Assembly (NCBI RefSeq): GCF_001666835.1
Contig: NZ_LZJF01000119.1
Coordinates: 1 to 64,000, forward strand
From: Mycobacterium sp. E3251
GTDB lineage: Bacteria > Actinomycetota > Actinomycetes > Mycobacteriales > Mycobacteriaceae
DNA: 64,000 nt
Reading direction: 5' to 3'
Shown piece after piece: positions 38,199 to 46,450 of the stretch (positions are counted from its first letter, which is position 1; each line of letters opens with the position of its first letter). Below the pieces are notes generated by a model, which saw only the letters and a list, made by a program, of their open reading frames with translations, was not told the origin of the DNA and made no database searches. Both the position numbers and the translations under genes were made by a program.

Positions 38199-39644
38199 TC
38201 ACCCCGCGTGCGTCGCGGTCAGCTCCGGGATTCGCGTCGGCGCCTGGGCCGATGATCCCGCCCAGGCGATGTATCCGTCGGGGCGCACCAGTACGGCAGG
38301 CCCGCGGTCGGTCCGCTCCGCCTGCAGCATCCCGGGCGCATCAACCGGTGGGGCGCCGTGTTCGCGCACGAGGACAAAACCTCCGGTGCGCTGCAGTTCG
38401 GTCAACCGTCCCTCGGCGAGCGAAATCGCGGTGGCGCGGGTGCCGACCAGACCGCGGCGGCCGTAGCGCAGCGTCGTGCCCGCGAAACTGCCCGCCGCCA
38501 GGTCCCGCACCGCGGGGATGCGAAGCAGCCTGGGTGCCAACAGGTTCCGCATCCACCGCGCAGGCCGCGGATGCAGCGTGGCGGCGCGGGCGATCAGCCC
38601 GGACTGCATCACAACGCGCTTGCCGATCGGGTGGCGTTCGTCCTGGTAGCTGTCCAGCAGCCGGTCGTCGGCGCCGCCGAGCACCGCGTCGATCTTCCAC
38701 GCCAGGTTGGCGGCGTCCTGGATCCCGGTGTTCATGCCTTGGCCGCCCATGGGGGAGTGCACGTGCGCAGCGTCGCCGGCCAAGAACACCCGCCCGTGCC
38801 GGTACCGCTCGACTTGCCTTTCGTCGCAATGGAATCGGGACTTCCAGCTGACCTCGACCACACCGTAGTCGGTGCCCATGCCGCGGGCCAGGACGTCGAC
38901 GACCTCGGCGCCCTCGACCGGTTCGCTGTCGGGCACCTGATGATCGCGGTCCCACACCATGGCGCGATACCACGAGCCGTCCGCGTCCCGGCGGTTGTAG
39001 GGAGCCAGGAATGCCAGGACATCTCCGGGCGCCCCGACCGTCAGGCCCCCGCCGGCCGGTCCGTGGGCGAGCTTGACGTCGGCCAGCACGATCGACGTCA
39101 GCACCGTCTTGCCGGGGAATCCGGCGCCCACCAACCGTCTAACGGTGCTGTGCGCCCCGTCGGCGCCGATCACGTACCGCGACCGCCACGTCTGCCGGTG
39201 CGCGGGATCCTCGTCGTCCTTGGGACGGGCGGTGACCGTCACGCCGTCGGCGTCCTGCTCGAGCGCGACCACCTCGATGCCGCGCCGGATCTCGGCGCCC
39301 TGGGCCTGCGCGTAGCGGCGCAGCGCGGCATCGACGTTGGTCTGCGGGGTGACCAAGACGAACGAGTAGGGCGAGTCGAGATGGGTGAGGTCGATCTGCG
39401 CGCCGGCGAACAGCCGCACGCGCGGCGCGCGGTGCCCGAGGGCCAGCAGGTCGTCGGCCAGTCCGCGCGCCTCGAGAAGTTCCAGCGTGCGCGCCATGGT
39501 GGCGAACGCGCGGCTCGACTGGTTCTCCGTCGGCCAGCGTTCCAGCACCGTGACCGACCGGCCGGCGCGAGCCAGGTCGCCCGCGGCGGTCAGGCCGGTG
39601 GGACCCGCCCCCACCACCAGGACGTCGACGTCGTGGGCCGTCAT
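38199..39644 (-). CDS. FAD-dependent aromatic monooxygenase
   Basis: A 481-residue group A flavoprotein monooxygenase of the UbiH/PheA type, which hydroxylates aromatic or polycyclic substrates with NAD(P)H and oxygen. The FAD motifs are GAGPTGLTAAGDLARAG at residues 11-27, the DG motif YVIGADGAHSTVRR near 160 and GRVFLAGDAAHVHSPMGGQGMNTGIQDA near 285. The C-terminal thioredoxin-like domain (VLVRPDGYIAWAG) is typical of this class. ATG 39644 with GGAAGGAG overlaps the upstream gene by 4 bp. Controlled with it by the divergent TetR gene. Confidence 0.92.
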   Translation of the reverse strand: MTAHDVDVLVVGAGPTGLTAAGDLARAGRSVTVLERWPTENQSSRAFATMARTLELLEARGLADDLLALGHRAPRVRLFAGAQIDLTHLDSPYSFVLVTPQTNVDAALRRYAQAQGAEIRRGIEVVALEQDADGVTVTARPKDDEDPAHRQTWRSRYVIGADGAHSTVRRLVGAGFPGKTVLTSIVLADVKLAHGPAGGGLTVGAPGDVLAFLAPYNRRDADGSWYRAMVWDRDHQVPDSEPVEGAEVVDVLARGMGTDYGVVEVSWKSRFHCDERQVERYRHGRVFLAGDAAHVHSPMGGQGMNTGIQDAANLAWKIDAVLGGADDRLLDSYQDERHPIGKRVVMQSGLIARAATLHPRPARWMRNLLAPRLLRIPAVRDLAAGSFAGTTLRYGRRGLVGTRATAISLAEGRLTELQRTGGFVLVREHGAPPVDAPGMLQAERTDRGPAVLVRPDGYIAWAGSSAQAPTRIPELTATHAG

Positions 39645-40048
39645 CGCGCCGCTCCTTCCGGCGCCGGGTACCAGCGCCGGATATCGCCGGGGGTGGACTG
39701 CGCCGCGCGGTTGAATACGAAGCGGCAGCCCGGCTGGGTGACGTGCGCGGCGTTGACGATCGACTCGAACAGCAGGGTGTTGCCGGCGGCCAGGCGAATG
39801 CCGGCGCCGATCAACACCGCGTCGTAGCGCTTGGCTTCCAGCCAGCGCCGAGCCTTGTCGGCGCCAGCGGCGCCGAAGGCGATCAGGCAGTTGTCGACCT
39901 CGTATCCTGCCGCGCGCAGCCCCGCGACGTTGTCGTCGTTGGCGGCGCGCAGCGCCTCCCTGGACAGCCCCGCGAACTGCGCGAAGTCCGGCGACGAGTA
40001 GTCGATCACGTCCGGATCGAGCCCGATCTGGATGACAGTCACGGTCAT
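39641..40048 (-). CDS. Conserved protein coupled to the FAD monooxygenase
   Basis: A 135-residue soluble protein of unknown function. It begins TVTVIQIGLDPDVIDYSSPDF and includes YDAVLIGAGIRLAAGNTLLFESIVNAAH, an alternating alpha/beta pattern with a Gly-rich turn, but no recognised nucleotide motif. ATG 40048 has a perfect GAGGAGG 7 bases upstream. First gene of a two-gene operon with the monooxygenase (ATGA overlap), 20 bp downstream of a 22-bp perfect operator. Confidence 0.7.
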   Translation of the reverse strand: MTVTVIQIGLDPDVIDYSSPDFAQFAGLSREALRAANDDNVAGLRAAGYEVDNCLIAFGAAGADKARRWLEAKRYDAVLIGAGIRLAAGNTLLFESIVNAAHVTQPGCRFVFNRAAQSTPGDIRRWYPAPEGAAR

Positions 40049-40067
40049 GGTCCGACCTCCTCGGCGT

Positions 40068-40089
40068 GAGTTCAACAATTGTTGAACTC
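40068..40089. promoter_or_regulatory. TetR operator 1 (22-bp perfect palindrome)
   Basis: A perfect palindrome centred on GTTCAACAATTGTTGAAC. It lies between the monooxygenase operon and the tetR gene, close to the operon start. The core TTCAACAATTGTTGAA recurs with two changes at 40115-40130. Confidence 0.85.
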
Positions 40090-40114
40090 AACGCTAGGCT
40101 CACGCTCTGGCCGT

Positions 40115-40136
40115 GTCAACAGTTGTTGAATACAAT
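40115..40136 (+). promoter_or_regulatory. TetR operator 2 and leaderless promoter of tetR
   Basis: GTCAACAGTTGTTGAA (40115-40130) matches 14 of 16 bases of operator 1. It abuts TACAAT (40131-40136), a good -10 hexamer. Six bases later comes the ATG at 40143, so the transcript would start at or next to the start codon (leaderless). Repressor binding here would block its own transcription. Confidence 0.7.
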
Positions 40137-40142
40137 CCGCTC

Positions 40143-40715
40143 ATGCCCACGAAAGCCCGCGACGGGAAGGTCACCCGCGCCACGATCCTGCGCGCCGCGC
40201 GCGCCCAGTTCTCCACCCAGGGCTTCGAACGCACCACCATCCGCTCGATCGCGTCGGAGGCCGGCGTGGATCCCGCATTGGTCATGCACTACTTCGGCAG
40301 CAAGGCGGACCTGTTCGCCGCGGTGTCGCGGCTCGAGGTCAGCTTCCCGGATCTCTCCGGCGTCGCCTCCGAACAGCTCGCGGACGTGCTGGTGCCGCTG
40401 TTCGTCCAGGTATGGGATCCGAACGGTTCCTTCCTGCCGCTGCTGCGCGCGGCCGCGACCAATCGCACGGCCGCCGACACGCTCCTGGCGGTTTTCGTCG
40501 AGCAGGTAGCCCCGGCCCTGGCGACCGTCACCCCCGACCGCGCCGTCGAGCGGGCCGCACTGGTGGGCTCCCAGGTCCTGGGCATCGCGATGGCCCGCTA
40601 TGTGGTCGGGGTGCCGGCGCTGGCCGGAATGGACGACGCGACGCTCACCGAATGGGTGCGCCCGGTGCTCGCGCGCTATCTGACGGGCCCGGCACCCCCG
40701 GGGCCGTCGGCATAG
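40143..40715 (+). CDS. TetR-family repressor
   Basis: A 190-residue repressor. The N-terminal helix-turn-helix is [47 protein letters not shown]; the C-terminal helical domain ([27 protein letters not shown]) is of the TetR_C type found in mycobacterial regulators of oxygenase operons. ATG 40143 is preferred to one 10 codons upstream because the promoter -10 box occupies that place. The likely targets are its own gene and the divergent monooxygenase operon. Confidence 0.9.
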   Translation: MPTKARDGKVTRATILRAARAQFSTQGFERTTIRSIASEAGVDPALVMHYFGSKADLFAAVSRLEVSFPDLSGVASEQLADVLVPLFVQVWDPNGSFLPLLRAAATNRTAADTLLAVFVEQVAPALATVTPDRAVERAALVGSQVLGIAMARYVVGVPALAGMDDATLTEWVRPVLARYLTGPAPPGPSA

Positions 40716-40725
40716 AGTTGGTGCC

Positions 40726-41163
40726 ATGCCACTTTCAGGGGAGTACGCACCGAGCCCATGGGATTGGGCCCGCGAACAGGCCGAGAAGTACGAGCAGTCG
40801 GGCGGGACCGAAGCCACCGACATGAAGGGGAAACCCATCATCGTGCTGACCACGGTCGGGGCCAAGACGGGAAAGCTGCGCAAGACGCCGCTGATGCGGG
40901 TCGAGCACGACGGTGAGTACGCGATCGTCGCCTCCCTTGGCGGAGCCCCGAAGCACCCCGTCTGGTACCACAACGTCGTCAAAAACCCCCGGGTCGAGCT
41001 GCAGGACGGCGGCACCACTCGCGAATACGACGCTCGCGAGGTGTTCGGCGACGAGAAGGCACTCTGGTGGGAGCGTGCCGTCGAGGCCTGGCCGGACTAC
41101 GCCGAATACCAGAAGAAAACGGACCGCCAGATCCCGGTATTCGTGCTGAGCCCGGTCGGCTGA
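40726..41163 (+). CDS. Deazaflavin (F420)-dependent nitroreductase family protein (Rv1558-like)
   Basis: A 145-residue split-barrel protein of the Ddn family, which uses reduced F420. The signature is [55 protein letters not shown], followed by [30 protein letters not shown]. Length (Rv1558, 148 aa) and position before ilvA agree with M. tuberculosis. Family members reduce quinones and activate nitroimidazoles; the natural substrate here is not known. Confidence 0.9.
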   Translation: MPLSGEYAPSPWDWAREQAEKYEQSGGTEATDMKGKPIIVLTTVGAKTGKLRKTPLMRVEHDGEYAIVASLGGAPKHPVWYHNVVKNPRVELQDGGTTREYDAREVFGDEKALWWERAVEAWPDYAEYQKKTDRQIPVFVLSPVG

Positions 41164-41201
41164 ATTCCGGACTTGGTCGGCTGCCATGGCACCATTGAGC
41201 A

Positions 41202-42485
41202 GTGTCCGCCGAACTGAGCCATCACCCGAGCGTCGCGCCGCTTTCCGCGGCTGACATCGACGGCGCGGCGAAGCGGATCGCCTCGGTGGTCACGCCGACC
41301 CCGCTGCAGTACAGCGACCGGTTGTCGGCGATCACCGGCGCGAACGTCTACCTCAAGCGCGAAGACCTGCAGGTGGTGCGCTCCTACAAGCTGCGCGGGG
41401 CCTACAACCTGCTGGTGCAGTTGTCCGACGAGGAGCTGGCCGCGGGCGTGGTGTGCTCGTCGGCGGGCAATCACGCGCAGGGCTTCGCCTACGCGTGCCG
41501 GACGCTGGGGGTGCACGGCCGCGTCTACGTGCCCGCCAAGACTCCCCAGCAGAAGCGGGACCGCATCCGCTACCACGGCGGCGACTTCATCGAACTGATC
41601 GTGGGCGGAACGACGTACGACCTGGCCGCCGAGGCCGCGCTGGCCGACGTCGAACGCACCGGCGCCACGCTGGTGCCGCCCTATGACGACCCGCGCACCA
41701 TGGCCGGTCAGGGCACCATCGCCGTCGAGCTGCTGGATCAACTGGATGACGAGCCGGACTTGGTGGTCGTCCCCGTGGGCGGCGGCGGCTGCATCGCCGG
41801 CATCACCACCTACCTCGCCGAGCGGACGACGAACACATCGGTGCTTGGCGTCGAACCGGCCGGGGCCGCGGCGATGATGGCCGCGCTGGCCGCCGGCGCA
41901 CCCGTGACACTGGACCACGTCGACCAATTCGTCGATGGCGCGGCGGTGCGCCGCGCGGGCACGCTGACCTACGCCGCGCTGGCCGCCGCCGGCGACATGG
42001 TGTCGATCACCACGATCGACGAGGGAGCGGTGTGCACCGCGATGCTGGACCTCTATCAGAACGAGGGCATCATCGCCGAGCCGGCGGGCGCGCTGTCGGT
42101 CGCGGGACTGCTAGAGGCCGACGTCGAGCCCGGGTCCGCGGTGGTGTGCCTCATCTCGGGCGGCAACAACGACGTTTCCCGCTACGGCGAGGTGCTGGAA
42201 CGATCGCTGGTCCACCTCGGCCTCAAGCACTACTTCCTGGTGGACTTCCCGCAGGAACCCGGAGCCCTGCGCCGGTTCCTCGACGAGGTGCTGGGACCCG
42301 ACGACGACATCACCCTGTTCGAGTACATCAAGCGCAACAACCGGGAGACCGGCGAGGCGCTGGTGGGCATCCAGTTGGCCTCGTCGGCCGATCTGGACGG
42401 CCTGCTGGCACGGATGCGGGCGACGGAGCTGCACGTCGAACGCCTGGAGCCCGGCTCGCCGGCCTATCGCTACCTGCTTTTCTAA
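41202..42485 (+). CDS. ilvA: Threonine dehydratase (deaminase)
   Basis: PLP enzyme converting threonine to 2-oxobutanoate, the first step of isoleucine synthesis. The 427 residues include the PLP-lysine motif SYKLRGAYN near residue 63, SSAGNHAQGFAYAC, the phosphate-binding VVPVGGGGCIAGI near 190, and a C-terminal ACT-like regulatory domain (HYFLVDFPQEPGALRRFLDEVL...) that senses isoleucine. Start GTG 41202. It converges on the PPOX gene with a 4-bp overlap. The isoleucine T-box of ileS senses the same product elsewhere in the window. Confidence 0.95.
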   Translation: MSAELSHHPSVAPLSAADIDGAAKRIASVVTPTPLQYSDRLSAITGANVYLKREDLQVVRSYKLRGAYNLLVQLSDEELAAGVVCSSAGNHAQGFAYACRTLGVHGRVYVPAKTPQQKRDRIRYHGGDFIELIVGGTTYDLAAEAALADVERTGATLVPPYDDPRTMAGQGTIAVELLDQLDDEPDLVVVPVGGGGCIAGITTYLAERTTNTSVLGVEPAGAAAMMAALAAGAPVTLDHVDQFVDGAAVRRAGTLTYAALAAAGDMVSITTIDEGAVCTAMLDLYQNEGIIAEPAGALSVAGLLEADVEPGSAVVCLISGGNNDVSRYGEVLERSLVHLGLKHYFLVDFPQEPGALRRFLDEVLGPDDDITLFEYIKRNNRETGEALVGIQLASSADLDGLLARMRATELHVERLEPGSPAYRYLLF

Positions 42486-43132
42486 GCCAGATATCCCGGC
42501 ACCGGCATCTCCGGATCCAGATCCGAGGCCGGCACCGGCGCGCCGGCCGTCACGCTCAGCGGCACCACGCCCGCCCAGTGCGGCAGCGCGCAATCCTCCG
42601 GATCGTCGACCGGGGCGCCGGTGCGCACCTTGGCCGATACCTCCACGAGGTCGAGCGCGAGCACCCCGGTGGCGGCCAGTTCGCGCGCGTTCGGGGCGCG
42701 GCAGTCGGCGGCGCGGCCGGGCGCGATGTGATCCAGCAGGCCGGCGAGCGCCCGCAGTTGCTCCGTCTCGTCGTCGACGACGCGCGCGGTGCCCAGCACC
42801 ATCACCGACCGGAAGTTCACCGAATGGTGCATCGCGGCACGGGCCAGCACCAGCCCGTCGACCAGGGTTACGGTGACGCACACCGGCAGGCCGGAGGGCG
42901 TCGCGCGGGCGGCCAGCAGGGGACCGCTGCCGGTGGAACCGTGCAGGTAGAGGGTCTCGCCCAGGCGGACGTGGGTGGTGGGCAGCACCACCGGCCGGCC
43001 GGCGCTGAGGTAGCCCAGGTGGCAGATGAGCGCCTCGTCCAGGATCTGGTGGACGGTCTCGCGGTCATAGCGCGCCCGCTCCCGGTATCGGGTGGGCGTG
43101 GTGCGCGGAGTCGGCTCGTATCCGGTTTGCAT
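42482..43132 (-). CDS. Pyridoxamine 5'-phosphate oxidase-related flavin-binding protein
   Basis: A 216-residue FMN-binding split-barrel protein. Characteristic are HQILDEALICHLGYLSAGRPVVLPTTHVRLGETLYLHGSTGSGPLLAA and VCVTVTLVDGLVLARAAMHHSVNFRSVMVLGTARVV. These proteins are often annotated as flavin-nucleotide-binding or FMN-reductase-like. It is divergent from a MocR-type regulator, 35 bp away, which suggests a link to vitamin B6 or amino-acid sensing. Its substrate is unknown. Confidence 0.82.
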   Translation of the reverse strand: MQTGYEPTPRTTPTRYRERARYDRETVHQILDEALICHLGYLSAGRPVVLPTTHVRLGETLYLHGSTGSGPLLAARATPSGLPVCVTVTLVDGLVLARAAMHHSVNFRSVMVLGTARVVDDETEQLRALAGLLDHIAPGRAADCRAPNARELAATGVLALDLVEVSAKVRTGAPVDDPEDCALPHWAGVVPLSVTAGAPVPASDLDPEMPVPGYLA

Positions 43133-43150
43133 GACTTTAGCCTTTGTTCT

Positions 43151-43178
43151 AGTACATAATCATTAGTGTGCCAGTACA
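43151..43178. promoter_or_regulatory. Direct repeats AGTACA between the PPOX and MocR genes
   Basis: AGTACA at 43151-43156 and 43173-43178 are spaced 22 bp apart, two helical turns, in the divergent promoter region; the second overlaps the MocR start codon region. MocR-type regulators commonly bind direct repeats spaced by whole turns, so these are candidate half-sites. Confidence 0.45.
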
Positions 43179-44496
43179 AAGCAGCATAACCGGGACGGGT
43201 GCGGAGTCCATAGCCGCCAGCATCGAAGCCGCCATCTCGGCGGGCGCGCTGGCGCCCGGGGATGCGCTGCCGCCCGTGCGCGACCTGGCCGCCCGGCTCG
43301 GCGTGAACGCCAATACCGCCGCCGCTGCCTACCGCCTGCTGCGTCATCGCGGGGCCGTGGAAACCGCCGGCCGGCGCGGCACGCGGGTGCGGCACCGCCC
43401 GGCGACTACCCCCCGATCCCTCCTCGCGCTCGACGTCCCCGCCGGCGTGCGCGACCTGTCGACCGGCAACCCGGACCCGGCCCTGCTGCCCCTTGCGGGC
43501 GCCACGCTGCCCAACCCGATTGCCGGCCGTCCGGTGCTGTACGGCGAGCCCGCGATCTCGGCGGCCCTGGCGGAGTTCGCGCGGGCGGCGCTCTCCGCCG
43601 ACGGCGTGCCGTCCGATCACCTCGCGGTGACCAGCGGTGCGCTCGATGGGATCGAGCGCGTCCTGACCGCGCATCTGCGCCCCGGTGACCGGGTCGCGGT
43701 GGAGGACCCGGGCTGGGCCAACCTGCTCGATCTGCTTGCCGCGCTGGGCCTTTCGGCCGAGCCGGTCCGGGTCGACGACGAGGGGCCGCTGCCCGACGAC
43801 CTGGCGCTGGCCCTGGACCGCGGGTCGCGCGGCTTGATCGTCACCAATCGCGCCCAAAACCCGACGGGTGCGGCGTTATCCGCCGATCGCGCCGACGCGT
43901 TACGGCCCCTGTTGGCGCAGCGGGCCGGGGATCTGCTGCTCGTCGAAGACGATCACTGCGCGGGCATCTCCGGCGCGCCGCTGCGCACGTTGGCCGGCGT
44001 GACCGAGCATTGGGCGTTCGTGCGATCCACGTCCAAGGCCTACGGACCCGACCTGCGGGTGGCCGTCCTCGCGGGTGACCATCGCACCGTCGAGCGCGTG
44101 CACGGCCGACTGCGGCTCGGCGCGGGCTGGGTGAGCCACCTGCTGCAGGACCTGGCCGTCAGCCTGTGGTCGGACCCGGTGGCCGCGCGCCTTGTCGGCG
44201 CGGCCGAGCGGCAATACGCCGACACCCGCCGCGGGCTCTGCGCCGCCCTGGCCGAGCGCGACGTCGCCGCCCACGCGCGCTCCGGTCTCAACGTATGGAT
44301 TCCCGTGCCCGATGAGACGGTCGCGATCACCCGGCTGCTCGGCGCGGGCTGGGCCGCGGCGCCGGGCACGCGGTTCCGGATCCGCACGCCGGCGGGCATC
44401 CGGGTCACCATCGCCGACGTCCGCGCCGACGAGATCGACCCCCTGGCGGACGCGATCGCGCAGGCGGTGCACGGCTCGGGCCGCCCCAGCGTCTAG
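43168..44496 (+). CDS. MocR-type (GntR/aminotransferase) transcriptional regulator
   Basis: A 442-residue fusion of an N-terminal GntR winged helix (LAPGDALPPVRDLAARLGVNANTAAAAYRLLRHRG) and a class I aminotransferase-like domain. The latter keeps NPTGA near residue 233 and the PLP-lysine in RSTSKAYGPDLRVAVLAG near 290, so PLP binding is likely. Such regulators (PdxR, GabR) sense B6 vitamers or amino acids. GTG 43168. The partner is the divergent PPOX gene. Confidence 0.9.
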   Translation: MPVQSSITGTGAESIAASIEAAISAGALAPGDALPPVRDLAARLGVNANTAAAAYRLLRHRGAVETAGRRGTRVRHRPATTPRSLLALDVPAGVRDLSTGNPDPALLPLAGATLPNPIAGRPVLYGEPAISAALAEFARAALSADGVPSDHLAVTSGALDGIERVLTAHLRPGDRVAVEDPGWANLLDLLAALGLSAEPVRVDDEGPLPDDLALALDRGSRGLIVTNRAQNPTGAALSADRADALRPLLAQRAGDLLLVEDDHCAGISGAPLRTLAGVTEHWAFVRSTSKAYGPDLRVAVLAGDHRTVERVHGRLRLGAGWVSHLLQDLAVSLWSDPVAARLVGAAERQYADTRRGLCAALAERDVAAHARSGLNVWIPVPDETVAITRLLGAGWAAAPGTRFRIRTPAGIRVTIADVRADEIDPLADAIAQAVHGSGRPSV

Positions 44497-44503
44497 CCGG
44501 GCG

Positions 44504-44656
44504 TCAAGGGCCCTCGCCGCCAACGCATCCCAGGCCCGGGCCCGTCCACAACAGCGCCGCGCTGGGCTCGGGCGGGGTCTCGTTGACCACGACGAGGGGA
44601 GCCGGCAACGGCTTCTTCTTCCTGAGCAAGCCGATCCACCTTAGGAATTGATTCAT
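44504..44656 (-). CDS. Possible 50-residue protein
   Basis: A small frame on the minus strand, from ATG 44656 to TGA at 44504, reads MNQFLRWIGLLRKKKPLPAP and then a Pro-rich acidic part ending CVGGEGP. Codon use is biased to G/C in the third position, as in real genes here. It lies 51 bp downstream of treZ on the same strand. There is a weak upstream AGG-type site only and no family recognised, so it may be chance. Confidence 0.35.
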   Translation of the reverse strand: MNQFLRWIGLLRKKKPLPAPLVVVNETPPEPSAALLWTGPGLGCVGGEGP

Positions 44657-44707
44657 GGGCGAATCATCGGCGGTCACGCGGCCGGCCGCGCACCGTCATC
44701 CACAGGC

Positions 44708-46450
44708 CTACGCCCGCTCGCGCACCGCCAGGATGGCGAACGAATGGCCCTCCAGCACCGTGCTGTCGGCATCGACCGCGGGATCACCCCAGGCCAGGAC
44801 CACGTCCCCGGCGACGGGCACCTTCGTCGCCTCGGCGCCGAGGTTGCACACGATGCGCAGCCGGCCGCGCGACACGCTGATCCAGCGTTGCTCCTCGTCG
44901 TAGTCGACCGCGAGATGCTCCAGCCAGGGGTCGGCCAGGTCGGGGTCGCTGTGCCGCAACGCGATCAGGTCGCGGTAGAGCCGGTGCAATCGGCCGTGTT
45001 CGCCGGTGTCGACCTCGTCCCAGTCGAGTTTCGAGCGCTGGAAGGTCTGCGGGTCTTGCGGGTCGGGGATTTCGTCGGCGTCCCAGCCGTGTTCGGCGAA
45101 CTCCGCCTTGCGCCCTTCCGCGGTGGCCTTGGCCAGCTCCGGCTCGGGATGCGAGCTGAAGAACTGGAACGGGGTAGACGCCGCATACTCCTCACCCATG
45201 AAAAGCATTGCGGTGAAGGGTGTCGCGAGCACGAGCGCCGCCTTGATCGCCAGCTGGCCGCCGGTCAGGTTCTGCGACGGGCGGTCCCCGAGGGCCCGGT
45301 TGCCCACCTGGTCGTGGGTGCAGGTGTACGCGACCAGCCGGGTGGCGGGGATCCCCGACTCCGCCGTGGTGTCCAGCGGCCGACCGTGCCGGCGGTGCCG
45401 GAACGACGAATACGTGGCGGCGTGAAAGTAGCCGTGCCGCAACGTCTGTGCCAGCGTGGCCAACGACCCGAAGTCCGCGTAGTAACCCTGGCGTTCACCG
45501 GACACCGCGGTGTGGATGGCGTGGTGGATGTCGTCGGCCCACTGCGCCGTCAGCCCGTAGCCGCCGCGGTCGCGCGGGGTGATCAACCGCGGGTCGTTGA
45601 GGTCGCTCTCGGCGATCAGCGACAGCGGGCGGCCCAATTGCTCTGCCAGCCAATCCGTTTCGGTTGCGAGCTCCTCGAGGATGTGGATCGCGGTGGTGTC
45701 CACCAGGGCGTGCACGGCGTCCAGGCGCAGGCCGTCGGCGTGGAAGTCGCGCATCCAGCGCAGCGCGCACCCGATGATGTAGCGGCGCACCTCGTCGGAG
45801 TCGGCGTCGGCGATGTTGATGCCTTCGCCCCACGGGTTGCTCGCCGACGACAGGTAGGGGCCGAACTTCGGCAGGTAATTGCCCGACGGGCCCAGGTGGT
45901 TGAACACCGCGTCGATGAGCACCCCCAGGCCGCGCGCGTGGCAGGCGTCGACGAACCGGACCAAACCGTCGGGGCCGCCGTAGGGCTCGTGCACGCTGTA
46001 CCAGAGCACGCCGTCGTATCCCCAGCCGTGCGTTCCCGCAAAGGAATTCACCGGCATCAGCTCGACGAAGTCGACGCCGAGGTCCACCAGGTAGTCGAGC
46101 TTCTCGATGGCCGAGTCGAAGGTGCCGGCGCCGGTGAAGGTGCCCAGGTGCATCTCGTAGATCACCGCACCCTCGACCGGCCGGCCCTGCCAGTCGCCGT
46201 CGGTCCATTGTGCGGCGGCCGGGTCCCACAGCTGCGAGCGGGCGTGCACGCCGTCGGGCTGCCGGGGCGAGCGCGGGTCGGGCAGCACGGTGGGATCGTC
46301 GTCGAGCAGGAACCCGTAGCGGGCGTTGGGCGCCGCGTCGACGTCCCCGTGCCACCAGCCGTCATCCGCGCGCGTCATCGCGTGCACCCGGCCATCGACG
46401 TCGAGCCGGACCAGCTCCGGTTTGGGTGCCCAGACCCGGAATTCAGTCAT
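44708..46450 (-). CDS. treZ: Malto-oligosyltrehalose trehalohydrolase
   Basis: Cleaves the trehalose end from maltooligosyltrehalose. At 580 residues it equals M. tuberculosis TreZ. An N-terminal CBM48-like domain (FRVWAPKPELVRLDVDGRVHAM) precedes the GH13 barrel: DAVFNHLGPSGNYLP, LRLDAVHAL (nucleophile Asp near residue 245) and IAESDLND (acid Glu near 279). ATG 46450 overlaps the end of treY by 8 bp. Last gene of the treX-treY-treZ operon, which makes trehalose from glycogen. Confidence 0.95.
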   Translation of the reverse strand: MTEFRVWAPKPELVRLDVDGRVHAMTRADDGWWHGDVDAAPNARYGFLLDDDPTVLPDPRSPRQPDGVHARSQLWDPAAAQWTDGDWQGRPVEGAVIYEMHLGTFTGAGTFDSAIEKLDYLVDLGVDFVELMPVNSFAGTHGWGYDGVLWYSVHEPYGGPDGLVRFVDACHARGLGVLIDAVFNHLGPSGNYLPKFGPYLSSASNPWGEGINIADADSDEVRRYIIGCALRWMRDFHADGLRLDAVHALVDTTAIHILEELATETDWLAEQLGRPLSLIAESDLNDPRLITPRDRGGYGLTAQWADDIHHAIHTAVSGERQGYYADFGSLATLAQTLRHGYFHAATYSSFRHRRHGRPLDTTAESGIPATRLVAYTCTHDQVGNRALGDRPSQNLTGGQLAIKAALVLATPFTAMLFMGEEYAASTPFQFFSSHPEPELAKATAEGRKAEFAEHGWDADEIPDPQDPQTFQRSKLDWDEVDTGEHGRLHRLYRDLIALRHSDPDLADPWLEHLAVDYDEEQRWISVSRGRLRIVCNLGAEATKVPVAGDVVLAWGDPAVDADSTVLEGHSFAILAVRERA

